In this document: in pieces, positions 31,296 through 40,435 of the stretch
Layout of the letters: each line of letters starts with the position of its first letter
Position numbering within the stretch: position 1 is the stretch's first letter
Assembly: GCF_004134825.1 (NCBI RefSeq)
Contig: NZ_SDPN01000018.1
Location: forward strand, 1-64,000
From: Agromyces albus
GTDB lineage: Bacteria; Actinomycetota; Actinomycetes; Actinomycetales; Microbacteriaceae
DNA length: 64,000 bases
Direction of reading: 5' to 3'
Notes under the pieces: model-generated
What the model was told of the DNA's origin: nothing
What the model saw: only the letters and a program-made list of their open reading frames with translations
Databases searched by the model: none
Translations under genes and position numbers: made by a program

Positions 31296-32026
31296 CACGT
31301 GCGCTTCTCCTTCTCTGCCAGCCACTTGTGGTCGAGCATCGGGCCCTTCCACTCGAAGTACGCGAACACCGCGGTGAAGGACCGAGCGGGAATGCCGCGG
31401 CGTTCCGCCTCACGGACGAGCACCTGCGCTGCCTGATGCGCCGTCGCGTCGTCGACCACGACGTCGAGCATGAGCGGGATGAGCCCGCGGCGGGTGCCGT
31501 CGAACTCATCGAAGAGCGTGACGCGGTCGGCTCCGCGAGCACCGCCGAACGCCTGCTTGAGCCGGACGCCGTCGCGGACGCCGATCTCGCACAGCAGGGT
31601 GGGGCTTCCGGCGCGAACCGTCGCGCGTGCGAGCGGTCCCGATACCGGGAGACGCTGCAGCCGGCCGGTGCGCTCGCGATCGTCGATCACGCCGACGAAG
31701 GCGATCTGCTCCCATGCGATGAGCGGTGCGCCGGCGAGGCGCACCCCGGCCGCGTCGACGGTGAGGGCGATGTCGTCGCCGGTGACGAGCAGCGCCAGCG
31801 CACGCCCGCGGCGCACGGCGAGGATGGCCGAGGTCACGCACGCGGTCACCCCGAGCGAGGCGATGAGGATCGTGAACCAGCCCATGCCGGTCATGGCGGC
31901 GAAGGCGAGGCCCACGGCCAACGTGGCGGCGAGAGCGAGGCTGACGATGAGCATGCCCGCGTTCCACCGACGTACGCCGTCGGTCTTGGCGTGATCGACG
32001 CGTGCCACGTACTGGGATTCCCCCAC
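31295..32026 (-). CDS. two-helix membrane protein, unknown function (operon partner)
   Basis: 243 residues with two helices near 25-75 (AGMLIVSLALAATLAVGLAFAAM and GWFTILIASLGVTACVTSAILAV), then a soluble beta-rich region (ALLVTGDDIALTVDAAGVRLAGAPLIAWEQIAFVGVIDDRE), a pattern that recalls a PH-like domain, and a C-terminal alpha/beta segment. The GTG at 32026 is chosen over ATG 32047 because GGAGGA stands 5 nt before it. Ends in a TGATG overlap with the next gene, so both are translated together. No function is known. Confidence 0.6.
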   Translation of the reverse strand: MGESQYVARVDHAKTDGVRRWNAGMLIVSLALAATLAVGLAFAAMTGMGWFTILIASLGVTACVTSAILAVRRGRALALLVTGDDIALTVDAAGVRLAGAPLIAWEQIAFVGVIDDRERTGRLQRLPVSGPLARATVRAGSPTLLCEIGVRDGVRLKQAFGGARGADRVTLFDEFDGTRRGLIPLMLDVVVDDATAHQAAQVLVREAERRGIPARSFTAVFAYFEWKGPMLDHKWLAEKEKRT

Positions 32027-32178
32027 GGCTCTCCTCCGGGTCGTCATGGGCCACGGCGGGCCCGAGGGCTCCCATAGCCTATCCGTCGTGCATCGGCCGG
32101 TGCTCGCGCATCGACGGAGCCGACCGGATGTGGACGTCGCGCCGACGCTCGCACCGTTCGCGAGCGTAGGGTCGGAGC

Positions 32179-32655
32179 ATGGAGGAATCCCGCCGCCGCG
32201 CCTGGGTCGTGGCCGCGTTCGCCGCGGCCCTCTATCTCGCGCTCGTCGTCTGCTTCTACGGGTTCGCGAGTCTGCTCACCGATGCCGAGGTGATCCCGAG
32301 CGGCGCAGCGGGGCCGTTCGTCGGGCCGGCCGCCGTCGGGGCATCCGTCGCGGCGCTCCTCCTCTCCCTGGCACGCGGCCTGCGACCACCGTTCGCGACG
32401 CTCACGACTGTGCTCCTCGCAGCGCTCTGGACGTGGCTCGCCGCGGTCGTGGTGGCGATCGTCGGCTACGCGGTCGCGACGGGCACCGTCCTCGCGAGCC
32501 TCATCTTCGGGCTCGCCTTCGGCGTGAGCCTCTTCGGGCTCCTGATCCCTGCCTGCGCGGCGCTCGTGGCATGGCTCGCCTCTCTCGTCGCGCAAGCGCA
32601 ATCGGGTGGAGCGCGCCGCCCGCGCTGGCCGTGGGAGCGCGACGAGGAGGAGTGA
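32179..32655 (+). CDS. small integral membrane protein, unknown function
   Basis: 158 residues with four hydrophobic helices (WVVAAFAAALYLALVVCFYGFA, FVGPAAVGASVAALLLSLA, TVLLAALWTWLAAVVVAIVGYAVA, LIFGLAFGVSLFGLLIPACAALVAWLA) and a charged C-terminus WPWERDEEE. There is no ribosome site before ATG 32179, but TAGGGT at 32166-32171 ends 7 bp before it, so a leaderless message is possible. No family is recognised and no linked pathway is evident. Confidence 0.6.
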   Translation: MEESRRRAWVVAAFAAALYLALVVCFYGFASLLTDAEVIPSGAAGPFVGPAAVGASVAALLLSLARGLRPPFATLTTVLLAALWTWLAAVVVAIVGYAVATGTVLASLIFGLAFGVSLFGLLIPACAALVAWLASLVAQAQSGGARRPRWPWERDEEE

Positions 32656-32727
32656 CTCCCGGCTCACGGCGCGCCCAGCCGAACGACGATCGACGTGCCC
32701 GGATGCCTCGGGCAGTATCGTGAACGC

Positions 32728-33375
32728 GTGGAGGGTTCCGTCGAGGCGCGCGTGAGCCACGAGGTCGACCGCTGGCTCGCCTGGCTGCCGCGGTGGCGGC
32801 CGGGCACCCATCGCGCCCGCGTGCGGCTCTGCACGAGGTGCTTCGGTTCGCCGATCCTCGCCGCGGCCGGGCTCGACGTCGATGTGCCGCATCCCGTGCA
32901 GCACGCGTTCTCGATGCGCATGAAGGGCATCGTCGACGCCGCCGTCGACGACTACACGGCGCGCAACCTGCCGATGCTGCACCGCGAGATCCGTCTCGCC
33001 GAGGAGCGCAAGGCGCGCCGGCCGTATCGCGCGGGGGAGGGGCTCGACCCCGAGTTCCTCGGACTCGACCTCGACCCCGAGCCGGTGCCCGACCAGCCGT
33101 TCCTCTTCACCCTGACCGGGCTGGAGGCGGATGTCGCGGCCGCGACGAACGAGCCCCCGCCCCGCCCATTCACCCTCGAGGAGAAGGAGGCCCTCCGTGA
33201 GGAGGTCCGGCTCGCCGACGACTTCGCGAAGCAGCTCGGGCGTCGCATCTGCGTCGAGCTCGCGCAGCACCGCCACCGCATCGGCGAGGCCGTCGTGGAG
33301 TTCGTGGAGCCGCAAGTGGAGGAGCTCCTCGCCGACCTCGATCGGGAGCTCGATGCACCGGGATGGCCGGGCTGA
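32728..33375 (+). CDS. hypothetical cytosolic protein
   Basis: 215 residues, charged, no signal or membrane helix. It contains one CxxC (LCTRCFGSP), an amphipathic middle (DYTARNLPMLHREIRLAEERKARRPYRAGEG) and a long C-terminal helix with LAQHRHRIGEAVVEFVEPQVEELLADLDREL. The GTG at 32728 is chosen because TATCGT (32716-32721) lies 6 bp upstream, giving a likely leaderless start; an in-frame ATG at 32695 precedes that box. No family recognised. It sits just before the str operon promoter. Confidence 0.5.
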   Translation: MEGSVEARVSHEVDRWLAWLPRWRPGTHRARVRLCTRCFGSPILAAAGLDVDVPHPVQHAFSMRMKGIVDAAVDDYTARNLPMLHREIRLAEERKARRPYRAGEGLDPEFLGLDLDPEPVPDQPFLFTLTGLEADVAAATNEPPPRPFTLEEKEALREEVRLADDFAKQLGRRICVELAQHRHRIGEAVVEFVEPQVEELLADLDRELDAPGWPG

Positions 33376-33427
33376 GCCGGGCAGGTTCACCGGGGCGTCG
33401 CGGGCCGCTCGCGGCATCCGTCGTCAT

Positions 33428-33456
33428 TTGACCGGATGACACCCGCCGACTACTAT
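33428..33456 (+). promoter_or_regulatory. str operon promoter
   Basis: TTGACC (33428-33433), 17-bp spacer, TACTAT (33451-33456). Transcription would begin near 33463, leaving a leader of about 200 nt before rpsL. This is the only good housekeeping promoter in the gap and should drive rpsL-rpsG-fusA-tuf. Confidence 0.75.
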
Positions 33457-33535
33457 TGACCGGGTGTGCGCGTTGACGCGCGCTTGAACCGTGCCCATGG
33501 CGGCACGCTAGGTTCGCACAAGTCGCACACTGCAA

Positions 33536-33557
33536 GGGCCGCCCAATGGGCGGGCCC
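33536..33557 (+). other. rpsL leader stem-loop 1
   Basis: GGGCCGCCC, loop AAT, GGGC-G-GGCCC: a nine-pair stem with one bulged G inside the transcribed str leader. Its position suggests a leader RNA structure, though it does not match a known ribosomal-protein binding site by eye. Confidence 0.5.
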
Positions 33558-33577
33558 CCACGGCATACCCACCATCT

Positions 33578-33607
33578 CACAGGCGCTGCAGCTCTGCAGT
33601 GCCGGTG
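33578..33607 (+). other. rpsL leader stem-loop 2
   Basis: CAC-A-GGC-G-CTGCAG against CTGCAG-T-GCC-G-GTG, a 14-pair stem with one wobble and one mismatch and a very short loop. It lies 57 nt before the rpsL GTG. It could be a regulatory structure read by S7 or S12 or a transcription pause; neither is shown. Confidence 0.5.
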
Positions 33608-33663
33608 GGTCATGATGTGAAATTCATCACGCTGTCACCGTGCAGCAATAACAAGGAGAAGCA

Positions 33664-34038
33664 GTGCCAACCATTCAGCAGTTGGTCCGCAAGGGTCGCT
33701 CGCCGAAGGTCACCAAGACCAAGGCTCCCGCCCTGAAGGCCAACCCCCAGCAGCGCGGCGTGTGCACGCGTGTGTACACCACCACCCCGAAGAAGCCCAA
33801 CTCGGCGCTCCGCAAGGTCGCCCGTGTGAAGCTCTCGAACGGCACCGAGGTCACCGCCTACATCCCCGGCGAGGGCCACAACCTCCAGGAGCACTCGATG
33901 GTGCTCGTGCGCGGCGGTCGAGTGAAAGACCTCCCCGGCGTGCGCTACAAGATCATCCGCGGCGCGCTCGACACGCAGGCCGTGAAGAACCGCAAGCAGG
34001 CCCGTAGCCGCTACGGCGCGAAGATGGAGAAGAAGTAA
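33664..34038 (+). CDS. rpsL: 30S ribosomal protein S12
   Basis: 124 residues, the decoding-centre protein of the small subunit. The [19 protein letters not shown] block is intact and the streptomycin-determining lysines K43 and K88 are both wild type. GTG 33664 is preceded by AAGGAGAAG. First gene of the str operon; its TAA overlaps the ATG of rpsG. Confidence 0.99.
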   Translation: MPTIQQLVRKGRSPKVTKTKAPALKANPQQRGVCTRVYTTTPKKPNSALRKVARVKLSNGTEVTAYIPGEGHNLQEHSMVLVRGGRVKDLPGVRYKIIRGALDTQAVKNRKQARSRYGAKMEKK

Positions 34039-34508
34039 TGCCTCGCAAGGGACCCGCTCCGAAGCGCCCCGTCGTCGCCGACCCGGTCTACGGTTCGCCC
34101 GTCGTCAGCCAGCTCGTCAACAAGATCCTCATCGACGGCAAGAAGGACCTCGCGCAGCGCATCGTCTACGACGCGCTCGAGAACGTCGCCGAGAAGAACG
34201 GCCAAGACGCCGTCGCCACCCTCAAGAAGGCGCTCGACAACGTGCGCCCCACCCTCGAGGTGCGTTCGCGCCGCGTCGGCGGCTCGACCTACCAGGTCCC
34301 CGTCGAGGTCAAGCCCCACCGCGCCAACACCCTGGCCCTCCGCTGGCTCACCAGCTACGCCAAGGCTCGTCGCGAGAAGACCATGACCGAGCGTCTCACC
34401 AACGAGATCCTCGACGCTTCGAACGGCCTCGGCGCCGCGGTGAAGCGTCGTGAAGACACGCACAAGATGGCCGAGTCGAACCGCGCCTTCGCCCACTACC
34501 GCTGGTAA
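34038..34508 (+). CDS. rpsG: 30S ribosomal protein S7
   Basis: 156 residues, the standard length. S7 nucleates assembly of the 3' major domain of 16S rRNA and lines the E site. The blocks [29 protein letters not shown] and AHYRW at the C-terminus are characteristic. ATG 34038 overlaps the rpsL stop (TAATG), so the pair is coupled. In E. coli S7 represses its own operon by binding the mRNA; whether this happens here is not known. A long hairpin follows before fusA. Confidence 0.99.
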   Translation: MPRKGPAPKRPVVADPVYGSPVVSQLVNKILIDGKKDLAQRIVYDALENVAEKNGQDAVATLKKALDNVRPTLEVRSRRVGGSTYQVPVEVKPHRANTLALRWLTSYAKARREKTMTERLTNEILDASNGLGAAVKRREDTHKMAESNRAFAHYRW

Positions 34509-34513
34509 TGGCA

Positions 34514-34551
34514 GAGCGGATGCCGCGGCCCACAGCCCGCGGCATCCGCTC
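34514..34551 (+). terminator. 15-bp hairpin between rpsG and fusA, attenuator-like
   Basis: GAGCGGATGCCGCGG, an 8-nt loop, and its perfect complement. No T-run follows, and fusA lacks an obvious promoter of its own, so it more likely attenuates or stabilises the message than terminates it. Each arm contains the GGATGCC heptamer that is frequent all over this window. Confidence 0.5.
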
Positions 34552-34592
34552 ACCCCACCCCTTCCGTTCCTGAACCTCCCGGAGGAACCCCC

Positions 34593-36707
34593 GTGGCACA
34601 AGACGTGCTCACCGACCTGAGCAAGGTCCGCAACATCGGCATCATGGCGCACATCGATGCCGGCAAGACCACCACCACTGAGCGCATCCTGTTCTACACG
34701 GGCGTCAACCACAAGATCGGCGAGACCCACGACGGCGCCTCGACGACCGACTGGATGGAACAGGAGAAGGAGCGCGGCATCACGATCACGTCTGCCGCCG
34801 TGACCTGCTTCTGGAACAAGAACCAGATCAACATCATCGACACCCCCGGCCACGTCGACTTCACGGTCGAGGTCGAGCGCTCGCTTCGCGTGCTCGACGG
34901 TGCCGTCGCCGTCTTCGACGGCAAGGAGGGCGTCGAGCCCCAGTCAGAGACCGTCTGGCGCCAGGCCGACAAGTACAACGTCCCGCGCATCTGCTTCGTC
35001 AACAAGATGGACAAGCTCGGCGCCGACTTCTACTTCACGGTCGAGACGATCATCAAGCGCCTCGGCGCGAAGCCGCTCGTGCTCCAGCTCCCGATCGGCT
35101 CCGAGTCGAACTTCGAGGGCGTCATCGACCTCATCGAGATGCGCGCGCTCACGTGGCGTGGAGACGCCAAGGGCGACGTGCAGATGGGTGCGAAGTACGC
35201 CATCGAGGAGATCCCGGCCGACCTCAAGGACAAGGCCGACGAGTACCGTCAGATGCTCCTCGAGACCGTCGCCGAGACCGACGACGTGCTGCTCGAGAAG
35301 TTCTTCGGCGGCGAGGAGCTCACCGTCGCGGAGATCAAGGCCGCGGTGCGCAAGCTCACGATCAACTCCGAGATCTACCCCGTGCTGTGCGGTTCGGCGT
35401 TCAAGAACCGCGGCGTGCAGCCGATGCTCGACGCCGTGATCGACTTCCTCCCGTCGCCGCTCGACGTGCCGGCCATCGAGGCCCACGACCCGCGCGACGA
35501 GGAGAAGGTCATCCTCCGCCACGCCGACGCGCAGGAGCCGTTCTCGGCGCTCGCGTTCAAGGTCGCGGTGCACCCCTTCTTCGGTCGCCTCACCTACGTG
35601 CGCGTCTACTCGGGTCACCTCGACTCGGGTGCCCAGGTCATCAACTCGACCAAGGGCCGCAAGGAGCGCATCGGCAAGATCTTCCAGATGCACGCCAACA
35701 AGGAGAACCCGGTCGACTCGGTCACCGCGGGCAACATCTACGCCGTCATCGGTCTGAAGGACACGACGACCGGCGACACGCTCTGCGACCCCGACAACCA
35801 GGTCGTGCTCGAGTCGATGACGTTCCCCGACCCCGTGATCGAGGTCGCCATCGAGCCGAAGACCAAGGCCGACCAGGAGAAGCTCGGCACGGCGATCCAG
35901 AAGCTCGCCGAGGAGGACCCCACCTTCCGCACCGAGCAGAACCAGGAGACCGGTCAGACGGTCATCAAGGGCATGGGCGAGCTGCACCTCGACATCCTCG
36001 TCGACCGCATGAAGCGCGAGTTCAAGGTCGAGGCCAACGTGGGCAAGCCCCAGGTGGCCTACCGCGAGACGATCAAGCGCGCGGTCGAGAAGCACGACTA
36101 CACCCACAAGAAGCAGACCGGTGGTTCCGGCCAGTTCGCGAAGATCCAGTTCGCGATCGAGCCGCTCGAGGTCACGACCGAGAAGTCGTACGAGTTCGAG
36201 AACAAGGTCACGGGTGGTCGCGTGCCGCGCGAGTACATTCCGTCGGTCGACGCCGGGTTCCGGGACGCCATGCAGTACGGCATCCTGGCCGGCTATCCGA
36301 TGGTCGGCGTCAAGGCGAGCTTGCTCGACGGCGCTGCACACGACGTCGACTCCTCGGAGATGGCGTTCAAGATCGCCGGATCGATGGGCTTCAAGGAAGC
36401 CGCTCGCAAGGCGAACCCGGTTCTGCTCGAGCCGCTCATGGCCGTCGAGGTGCGCACCCCTGAGGAATACATGGGTGACGTCATCGGCGACCTGAACTCG
36501 CGTCGCGGTCAGATCCAGTCAATGGAGGACGCCGCCGGCGTGAAGGTCGTGCGTGCGCACGTCCCGCTCTCGGAGATGTTCGGCTACATCGGCGACCTGC
36601 GGTCGAAGACCTCGGGCCGCGCAGTGTACTCGATGGAGTTCGAGAGCTACGCGGAGGTCCCGAAGGCTGTCGCCGACGAGATCGTCCAGAAGAACAAGGG
36701 CGAATAG
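34593..36707 (+). CDS. fusA: elongation factor G
   Basis: 704 residues, the translocation GTPase. G1 is [14 protein letters not shown]2 lies in [11 protein letters not shown]3 is DTPGHVDF and G4 is NKMDKLGAD, all intact. The domain IV signature [14 protein letters not shown] and the C-terminal [20 protein letters not shown] are present. GTG 34593 follows GGAGGA by 6 nt. Expressed from the str promoter through the hairpin at 34514; tuf follows after 111 bp. No second, fusA2-like feature such as a missing domain is seen. Confidence 0.99.
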   Translation: MAQDVLTDLSKVRNIGIMAHIDAGKTTTTERILFYTGVNHKIGETHDGASTTDWMEQEKERGITITSAAVTCFWNKNQINIIDTPGHVDFTVEVERSLRVLDGAVAVFDGKEGVEPQSETVWRQADKYNVPRICFVNKMDKLGADFYFTVETIIKRLGAKPLVLQLPIGSESNFEGVIDLIEMRALTWRGDAKGDVQMGAKYAIEEIPADLKDKADEYRQMLLETVAETDDVLLEKFFGGEELTVAEIKAAVRKLTINSEIYPVLCGSAFKNRGVQPMLDAVIDFLPSPLDVPAIEAHDPRDEEKVILRHADAQEPFSALAFKVAVHPFFGRLTYVRVYSGHLDSGAQVINSTKGRKERIGKIFQMHANKENPVDSVTAGNIYAVIGLKDTTTGDTLCDPDNQVVLESMTFPDPVIEVAIEPKTKADQEKLGTAIQKLAEEDPTFRTEQNQETGQTVIKGMGELHLDILVDRMKREFKVEANVGKPQVAYRETIKRAVEKHDYTHKKQTGGSGQFAKIQFAIEPLEVTTEKSYEFENKVTGGRVPREYIPSVDAGFRDAMQYGILAGYPMVGVKASLLDGAAHDVDSSEMAFKIAGSMGFKEAARKANPVLLEPLMAVEVRTPEEYMGDVIGDLNSRRGQIQSMEDAAGVKVVRAHVPLSEMFGYIGDLRSKTSGRAVYSMEFESYAEVPKAVADEIVQKNKGE

Positions 36708-36750
36708 CCTCCGACGCACGAGCCAACCGGTTCGCGTAACATATCAACGA

Positions 36751-36790
36751 AACCCCGTAGCACACCGGTCGCAATCCAGCGCCCGGGGTT
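36751..36790 (+). other. tuf leader inverted repeat
   Basis: AACCCCG and CGGGGTT, 26 nt apart, bracket part of the fusA-tuf gap, with a small internal pairing possible around ACCGG. A leader or anti-decay structure is conceivable; the arms are short, so confidence is limited. Confidence 0.35.
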
Positions 36791-36818
36791 CCTACACGAG
36801 TCCTGAGGAGGACCCACA

Positions 36819-38012
36819 GTGGCTAAGGCCAAGTTCGAGCGGACCAAGCCGCACGTCAACATCGGAACGATCGGTCACGTTGACCACGGCAAGACGACGC
36901 TCACCGCGGCGATCTCGAAGGTGCTCGCTGACAAGTTCCCGTCGGCCACCAACGTGAAGCGCGACTTCGCGTCGATCGACTCCGCTCCCGAAGAGCGTCA
37001 GCGCGGCATCACGATCAACATCTCGCACGTCGAGTACGAGACGCCGAAGCGCCACTACGCGCACGTCGACGCCCCGGGTCACGCCGACTACATCAAGAAC
37101 ATGATCACCGGTGCTGCCCAGATGGACGGCGCGATCCTCGTGGTCGCGGCGACCGACGGCCCGATGGCCCAGACGCGTGAGCACGTGCTGCTCGCCAAGC
37201 AGGTCGGCGTGCCCTACCTGCTCGTCGCGCTCAACAAGTCCGACATGGTCGACGACGAGGAGATCCTCGAGCTCGTCGAGCTCGAGGTCCGCGAGCTGCT
37301 CTCGAGCCAGGGCTTCGATGGCGACAACGCTCCGGTTGTCCGCGTCTCCGGCCTCAAGGCTCTCGAGGGCGACGAGAAGTGGACCCAGTCGGTCCTCGAC
37401 CTCATGGACGCCGTCGACGAGTCGATCCCCGACCCGGTGCGCGACAAGGACAAGCCCTTCCTCATGCCGATCGAGGACGTCTTCACGATCACCGGTCGTG
37501 GAACCGTCGTCACGGGCCGCGCCGAGCGTGGCACGCTGAAGATCAACTCCGAGGTCGAGATCGTCGGCATCCGCCCGACGCAGAAGACCACGGTCACCGG
37601 CATCGAGATGTTCCACAAGCAGCTCGACGAGGCATGGGCCGGCGAGAACTGCGGCCTCCTCCTCCGCGGCACCAAGCGCGAAGACGTGGAGCGCGGCCAG
37701 GTCGTCGTCGCTCCCGGTTCGGTCACCCCGCACACGAACTTCGAGGGCACCGCGTACATCCTCTCCAAGGAGGAGGGCGGACGTCACAACCCGTTCTACG
37801 CGAACTACCGTCCGCAGTTCTACTTCCGCACCACCGACGTCACCGGCGTCATCACGCTGCCCGAGGGCACCGAGATGGTCATGCCCGGCGACACCACCGA
37901 CATGACGGTCGAGCTCATCCAGCCGATCGCCATGGAGGAGGGCCTCGGCTTCGCCATCCGTGAGGGTGGTCGCACCGTCGGCGCCGGTACGGTCACGAAG
38001 ATCATCAAGTAA
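36819..38012 (+). CDS. tuf: elongation factor Tu
   Basis: 397 residues, the GTPase that delivers aminoacyl-tRNA. G1 is [11 protein letters not shown]3 is DAPGHADY and the NKSD of G4 is in [14 protein letters not shown]. The C-terminal ends [29 protein letters not shown], the classical tail. GTG 36819 has GAGGAGGA about 6 nt upstream. Last gene of the str operon; a strong hairpin follows at 38066. Only one copy is in the window. Confidence 0.99.
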   Translation: MAKAKFERTKPHVNIGTIGHVDHGKTTLTAAISKVLADKFPSATNVKRDFASIDSAPEERQRGITINISHVEYETPKRHYAHVDAPGHADYIKNMITGAAQMDGAILVVAATDGPMAQTREHVLLAKQVGVPYLLVALNKSDMVDDEEILELVELEVRELLSSQGFDGDNAPVVRVSGLKALEGDEKWTQSVLDLMDAVDESIPDPVRDKDKPFLMPIEDVFTITGRGTVVTGRAERGTLKINSEVEIVGIRPTQKTTVTGIEMFHKQLDEAWAGENCGLLLRGTKREDVERGQVVVAPGSVTPHTNFEGTAYILSKEEGGRHNPFYANYRPQFYFRTTDVTGVITLPEGTEMVMPGDTTDMTVELIQPIAMEEGLGFAIREGGRTVGAGTVTKIIK

Positions 38013-38065
38013 CACCGCTCACCAGGGAGGCCGCGTCCGCGCGACCTGCCTCGAGCACACCGACA

Positions 38066-38091
38066 GGGGTCGGGCCTTCGGGCCCGGCCCC
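38066..38091 (+). terminator. str operon terminator
   Basis: GGGGTCGGGCC, loop TTCG, GGCCCGGCCCC: an 11-pair stem with one G-U wobble and the very stable UUCG tetraloop, 53 nt after the tuf stop. Followed by TTCGTCGTC without a T-run. Confidence 0.85.
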
Positions 38092-38205
38092 TTCGTCGTC
38101 GCCCGGCTCCTTCGCCGGCGGGGGAGCGTCGACACTGGACGCTGTGTTACGCCTACACCATCCACAGTTCGCGCCGTACCCCCCGATCGGGTTACGCTGA
38201 ATCGG

Positions 38206-39408
38206 ATGGCTTCACCGCCCGAGTTGCCCCGATCCACCGTACGGCCCGAGATTCAAGCTCTCCGGGCCGTCGCCGTTTGCGCCGTGGTGCTCCATCACGG
38301 GTGGCCCGCGGTGGCGCCGGCGGGCTACATGGGCGTCGACGTGTTCTTCGTCGTGTCGGGGTTCCTCATCACGGGGCTCCTGCTGCGCGACGCCGAATCG
38401 GCGCGCCGGGTCTCGCTCAAGCGGTTCTACGAGCGACGCGCCCGACGCATCCTGCCCGCCGCGGTCGCGACGCTGCTCGCCGTGTCGGTGCTCACGCTCG
38501 TGTTCGTGCCGCAGCGCGAATGGTCGGGATTCTTCCGCGAGATCGTGACGAGCACGCTCTACGTCGAGAACTGGCAGCTCGCGGCCGACTCGCAGAACCC
38601 CGCACGCGACGACCTCCGCTCCACGCCCGTGCAGCACTTCTGGTCGCTCTCGGTGGAGGAGCAGTTCTACCTCGTCTGGCCGTTCCTCGTGGTCGGCTCC
38701 CTGTGGTTCGCGCGAGTGCGCGGAGCGAGCGTGCGAACCGTCGCCGCCGTCGCGCTCGCCGTGGTCACCGTCGCCTCATTCGCCTATGGCGTCGCCCTGA
38801 CGGCAGCCGACCACAACCTCGCCTACTTCTCGACGATCGCCCGCGGCTGGGAGTTCGGCATCGGCGGACTGCTGGCACTCGTTGCGGCGCCGGTGGGGCG
38901 CGAGCGGCTGCGCACCGCCATCTCCTGGTTCGGCCTCGCGCTCATCGTCGTGCCGATCGTCACGTTCACCGGCGTGACGGTCTTCCCGGGCTGGGTCGCG
39001 ATGATCCCCGTCGCCGGAACGCTCGCCGTCATCTGGGCCGGGATGCCGCTGACCTCGTGGTCCACGGCGCGGCTCACGGGGCTGGCGCCTGTGCAGTGGG
39101 TCGGCGACGTGTCGTACTCGCTCTACCTCTGGCACTGGCCCGTGTTCATGTTCGTGCCGTACGTCACCGGCGTTCCGAGCCCGCCATGGCTCATGGTGTT
39201 GCTCGTGGGGCTGAGCCTCGCGATCGCCGGGTTGTCGAAGCGGTGGATCGAGGACCCCTTCCGGATCGGGACGACGGATGCCCCGGTGCGGCGGCCGGCG
39301 GTCATCCTCAGCGGCCTCGGGGTCGCGGCGGCACTGCTCCTCGTCACGGGGTTCACGGCGCCGCAGGTCGCCGCGAGCTCGGTGACGACCCACCACGGAT
39401 CCAGGTGA
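38206..39408 (+). CDS. acyltransferase-3 family membrane protein
   Basis: 400 residues, about ten membrane helices, of the OafA/AT3 type that transfers acyl groups to surface glycans. The conserved start PEIQALRAVAVCAVVLHHGWP with the catalytic His region, GVDVFFVVSGFLITGLLL, and the hallmark HFWSLSVEEQFYLVWP are present, as is LYLWHWPVF near the end. Many actinobacterial relatives continue into an SGNH esterase domain; here the protein stops after the last helix. ATG 38206 has no ribosome site, but TACGCT (38193-38198) lies 7 bp upstream, so a leaderless start is plausible. Target unknown. Confidence 0.88.
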   Translation: MASPPELPRSTVRPEIQALRAVAVCAVVLHHGWPAVAPAGYMGVDVFFVVSGFLITGLLLRDAESARRVSLKRFYERRARRILPAAVATLLAVSVLTLVFVPQREWSGFFREIVTSTLYVENWQLAADSQNPARDDLRSTPVQHFWSLSVEEQFYLVWPFLVVGSLWFARVRGASVRTVAAVALAVVTVASFAYGVALTAADHNLAYFSTIARGWEFGIGGLLALVAAPVGRERLRTAISWFGLALIVVPIVTFTGVTVFPGWVAMIPVAGTLAVIWAGMPLTSWSTARLTGLAPVQWVGDVSYSLYLWHWPVFMFVPYVTGVPSPPWLMVLLVGLSLAIAGLSKRWIEDPFRIGTTDAPVRRPAVILSGLGVAAALLLVTGFTAPQVAASSVTTHHGSR

Positions 39409-39460
39409 TGCCGAGTGCCGGTGTCGGCGTCGATGTCGGTGTCAGCGCCGATGCCGGCGC

Positions 39461-39913
39461 TCAGGCCGGCGTGCCGTCGATGGTGGTCTCGAGGTCGATG
39501 CTGTCGTGCACGCTGCGCGCCACGGTGCATGCGCGTTCGATCGCCTTCGACATGATGTCGATGAGCGTGCTGCGTTCCGAGTCGTCGAGTCCTGACAGGT
39601 CGACGAGGAGCTCTTCGTCGATGCGGAGATAGCGGTTCTCCTTGGGATCAGACGTCCCGTGCGCCCAGATCGTGATCGCGTAGTCCTCGCCGAGACGCCG
39701 AGCTGCGACCCGGTCGGAGCTCATGCCCGCACAGCCGACGAGCGCGAGCTTGAGCAGTTCGCCCGGCGTGAAGTGTCCTTCCGCGTCGACCGGGCCGATG
39801 CGCACGGTCGAACCGCGTTCGTTCATCCCCTCGTAGGTGCGGGTTCCGGTGCGCGTCACTGAGACGCTGCCCGGTCCGATGTGCGCGCTGACCTGGTGCG
39901 CGTGTTCAGGCAT
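39461..39913 (-). CDS. OsmC/Ohr family protein
   Basis: 150 residues, cytosolic, of the family of thiol peroxidases that reduce organic hydroperoxides. The peroxidatic and resolving cysteines are C61 in LVGCAGMSSDRV and C129 in ERACTVARSVHD, at the expected spacing. ATG 39913 has GGGAGG 5 nt upstream. It stands alone, convergent with the acyltransferase. The LVGCAGMS signature points to the OsmC/YhfA branch; which hydroperoxide it uses cannot be read from the sequence. Confidence 0.85.
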   Translation of the reverse strand: MPEHAHQVSAHIGPGSVSVTRTGTRTYEGMNERGSTVRIGPVDAEGHFTPGELLKLALVGCAGMSSDRVAARRLGEDYAITIWAHGTSDPKENRYLRIDEELLVDLSGLDDSERSTLIDIMSKAIERACTVARSVHDSIDLETTIDGTPA

Positions 39914-40024
39914 GTGGCCTCCCGTCGGCGGTGTGCACTTCGATTCCATCACGTGCTGCGCGGGGCTGAGGCATCCGCTCGCCTGGGCTCACGCAGGGAA
40001 CGGCGGTGGCGCGACACGCCCGGG

Positions 40025-40053
40025 TTGCATGAAGGGCCGGACTGTGGCAAACT
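40025..40053 (+). promoter_or_regulatory. S10 operon promoter
   Basis: TTGCAT (40025-40030), 17 bp, CAAACT (40048-40053) with an upstream TG forming an extended -10. Matches to consensus are only fair, but the spacing and extended -10 fit; start of transcription near 40060. Confidence 0.5.
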
Positions 40054-40204
40054 CGTTGAGTTCAACATTTCGAACGCGTGCCCGAGTGCGCGCCGATCGG
40101 ATCACTGCCAGGCAGTGCATAGTCACCCAGCTCCACGGAGCAAAAGGGGTCAGGCTAGGCCGCGGGTAGCAGAACACAACTGAGCCGACAACCACAAGAT
40201 ATGG

Positions 40205-40222
40205 GCCTTTGCCTGCAAAGGC
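40205..40222 (+). other. S10 leader hairpin
   Basis: GCCTTTGC, CT, GCAAAGGC: eight perfect pairs around a two-base turn in the S10 leader, about 145 nt after the proposed transcription start. A regulatory role is an inference from position. Confidence 0.45.
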
Positions 40223-40284
40223 ACTGGTATGTCTGCGCCCGGGCGAATGCCCGAGTGCAGGGGTCGGCGAGGGGGCACGAAGGT

Positions 40285-40329
40285 CGAGCGTGTCGAGACC
40301 ACCACGTCCAGGTGGTTTCGACAGGCTCG
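40285..40329. repeat. intergenic inverted repeat element, copy A
   Basis: CGAGCGTGTCGAGACCACC and its complement pair in 17 of 19 positions around a 7-nt loop. The core CGAGCCTGTCGAGACC also occurs as an inverted repeat at 50029-50078, so this is a mobile or REP-like element rather than a dedicated leader structure. It is transcribed as part of the S10 leader. Confidence 0.75.
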
Positions 40330-40435
40330 ATCACCGGCCTTTGACAGCAGAACAGTGGTGCTTCACACGGAGTAGCTACGTGGCGTCCAATGCCTTGGAA
40401 GGGGTACGACGCCTTGACAGAGAGAGAGTCAGCAG

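Larger units (their letters stand above)
39914..40435. other. intergenic region with S10 operon promoter and long leader
   Basis: 522 bp without a credible gene. The left 100 bp should contain the osmC promoter, but no hexamers stand out. From 40025 comes the S10 promoter, then a leader of about 375 nt that is less GC-rich than average and carries a GCCTTTGC/GCAAAGGC hairpin (40205), a short CGGGC-GAAT-GCCCG loop near 40240 and the inverted repeat at 40285. Such a long structured leader fits autoregulation of an S10 operon, but no L4-type leader was recognised. Confidence 0.6.

Noticed and set aside
40341-40418. Two TTGACA hexamers before rpsJ as further promoters
   Set aside because: No acceptable -10 box lies 16-18 bp downstream of the first, and the second would start inside rpsJ.
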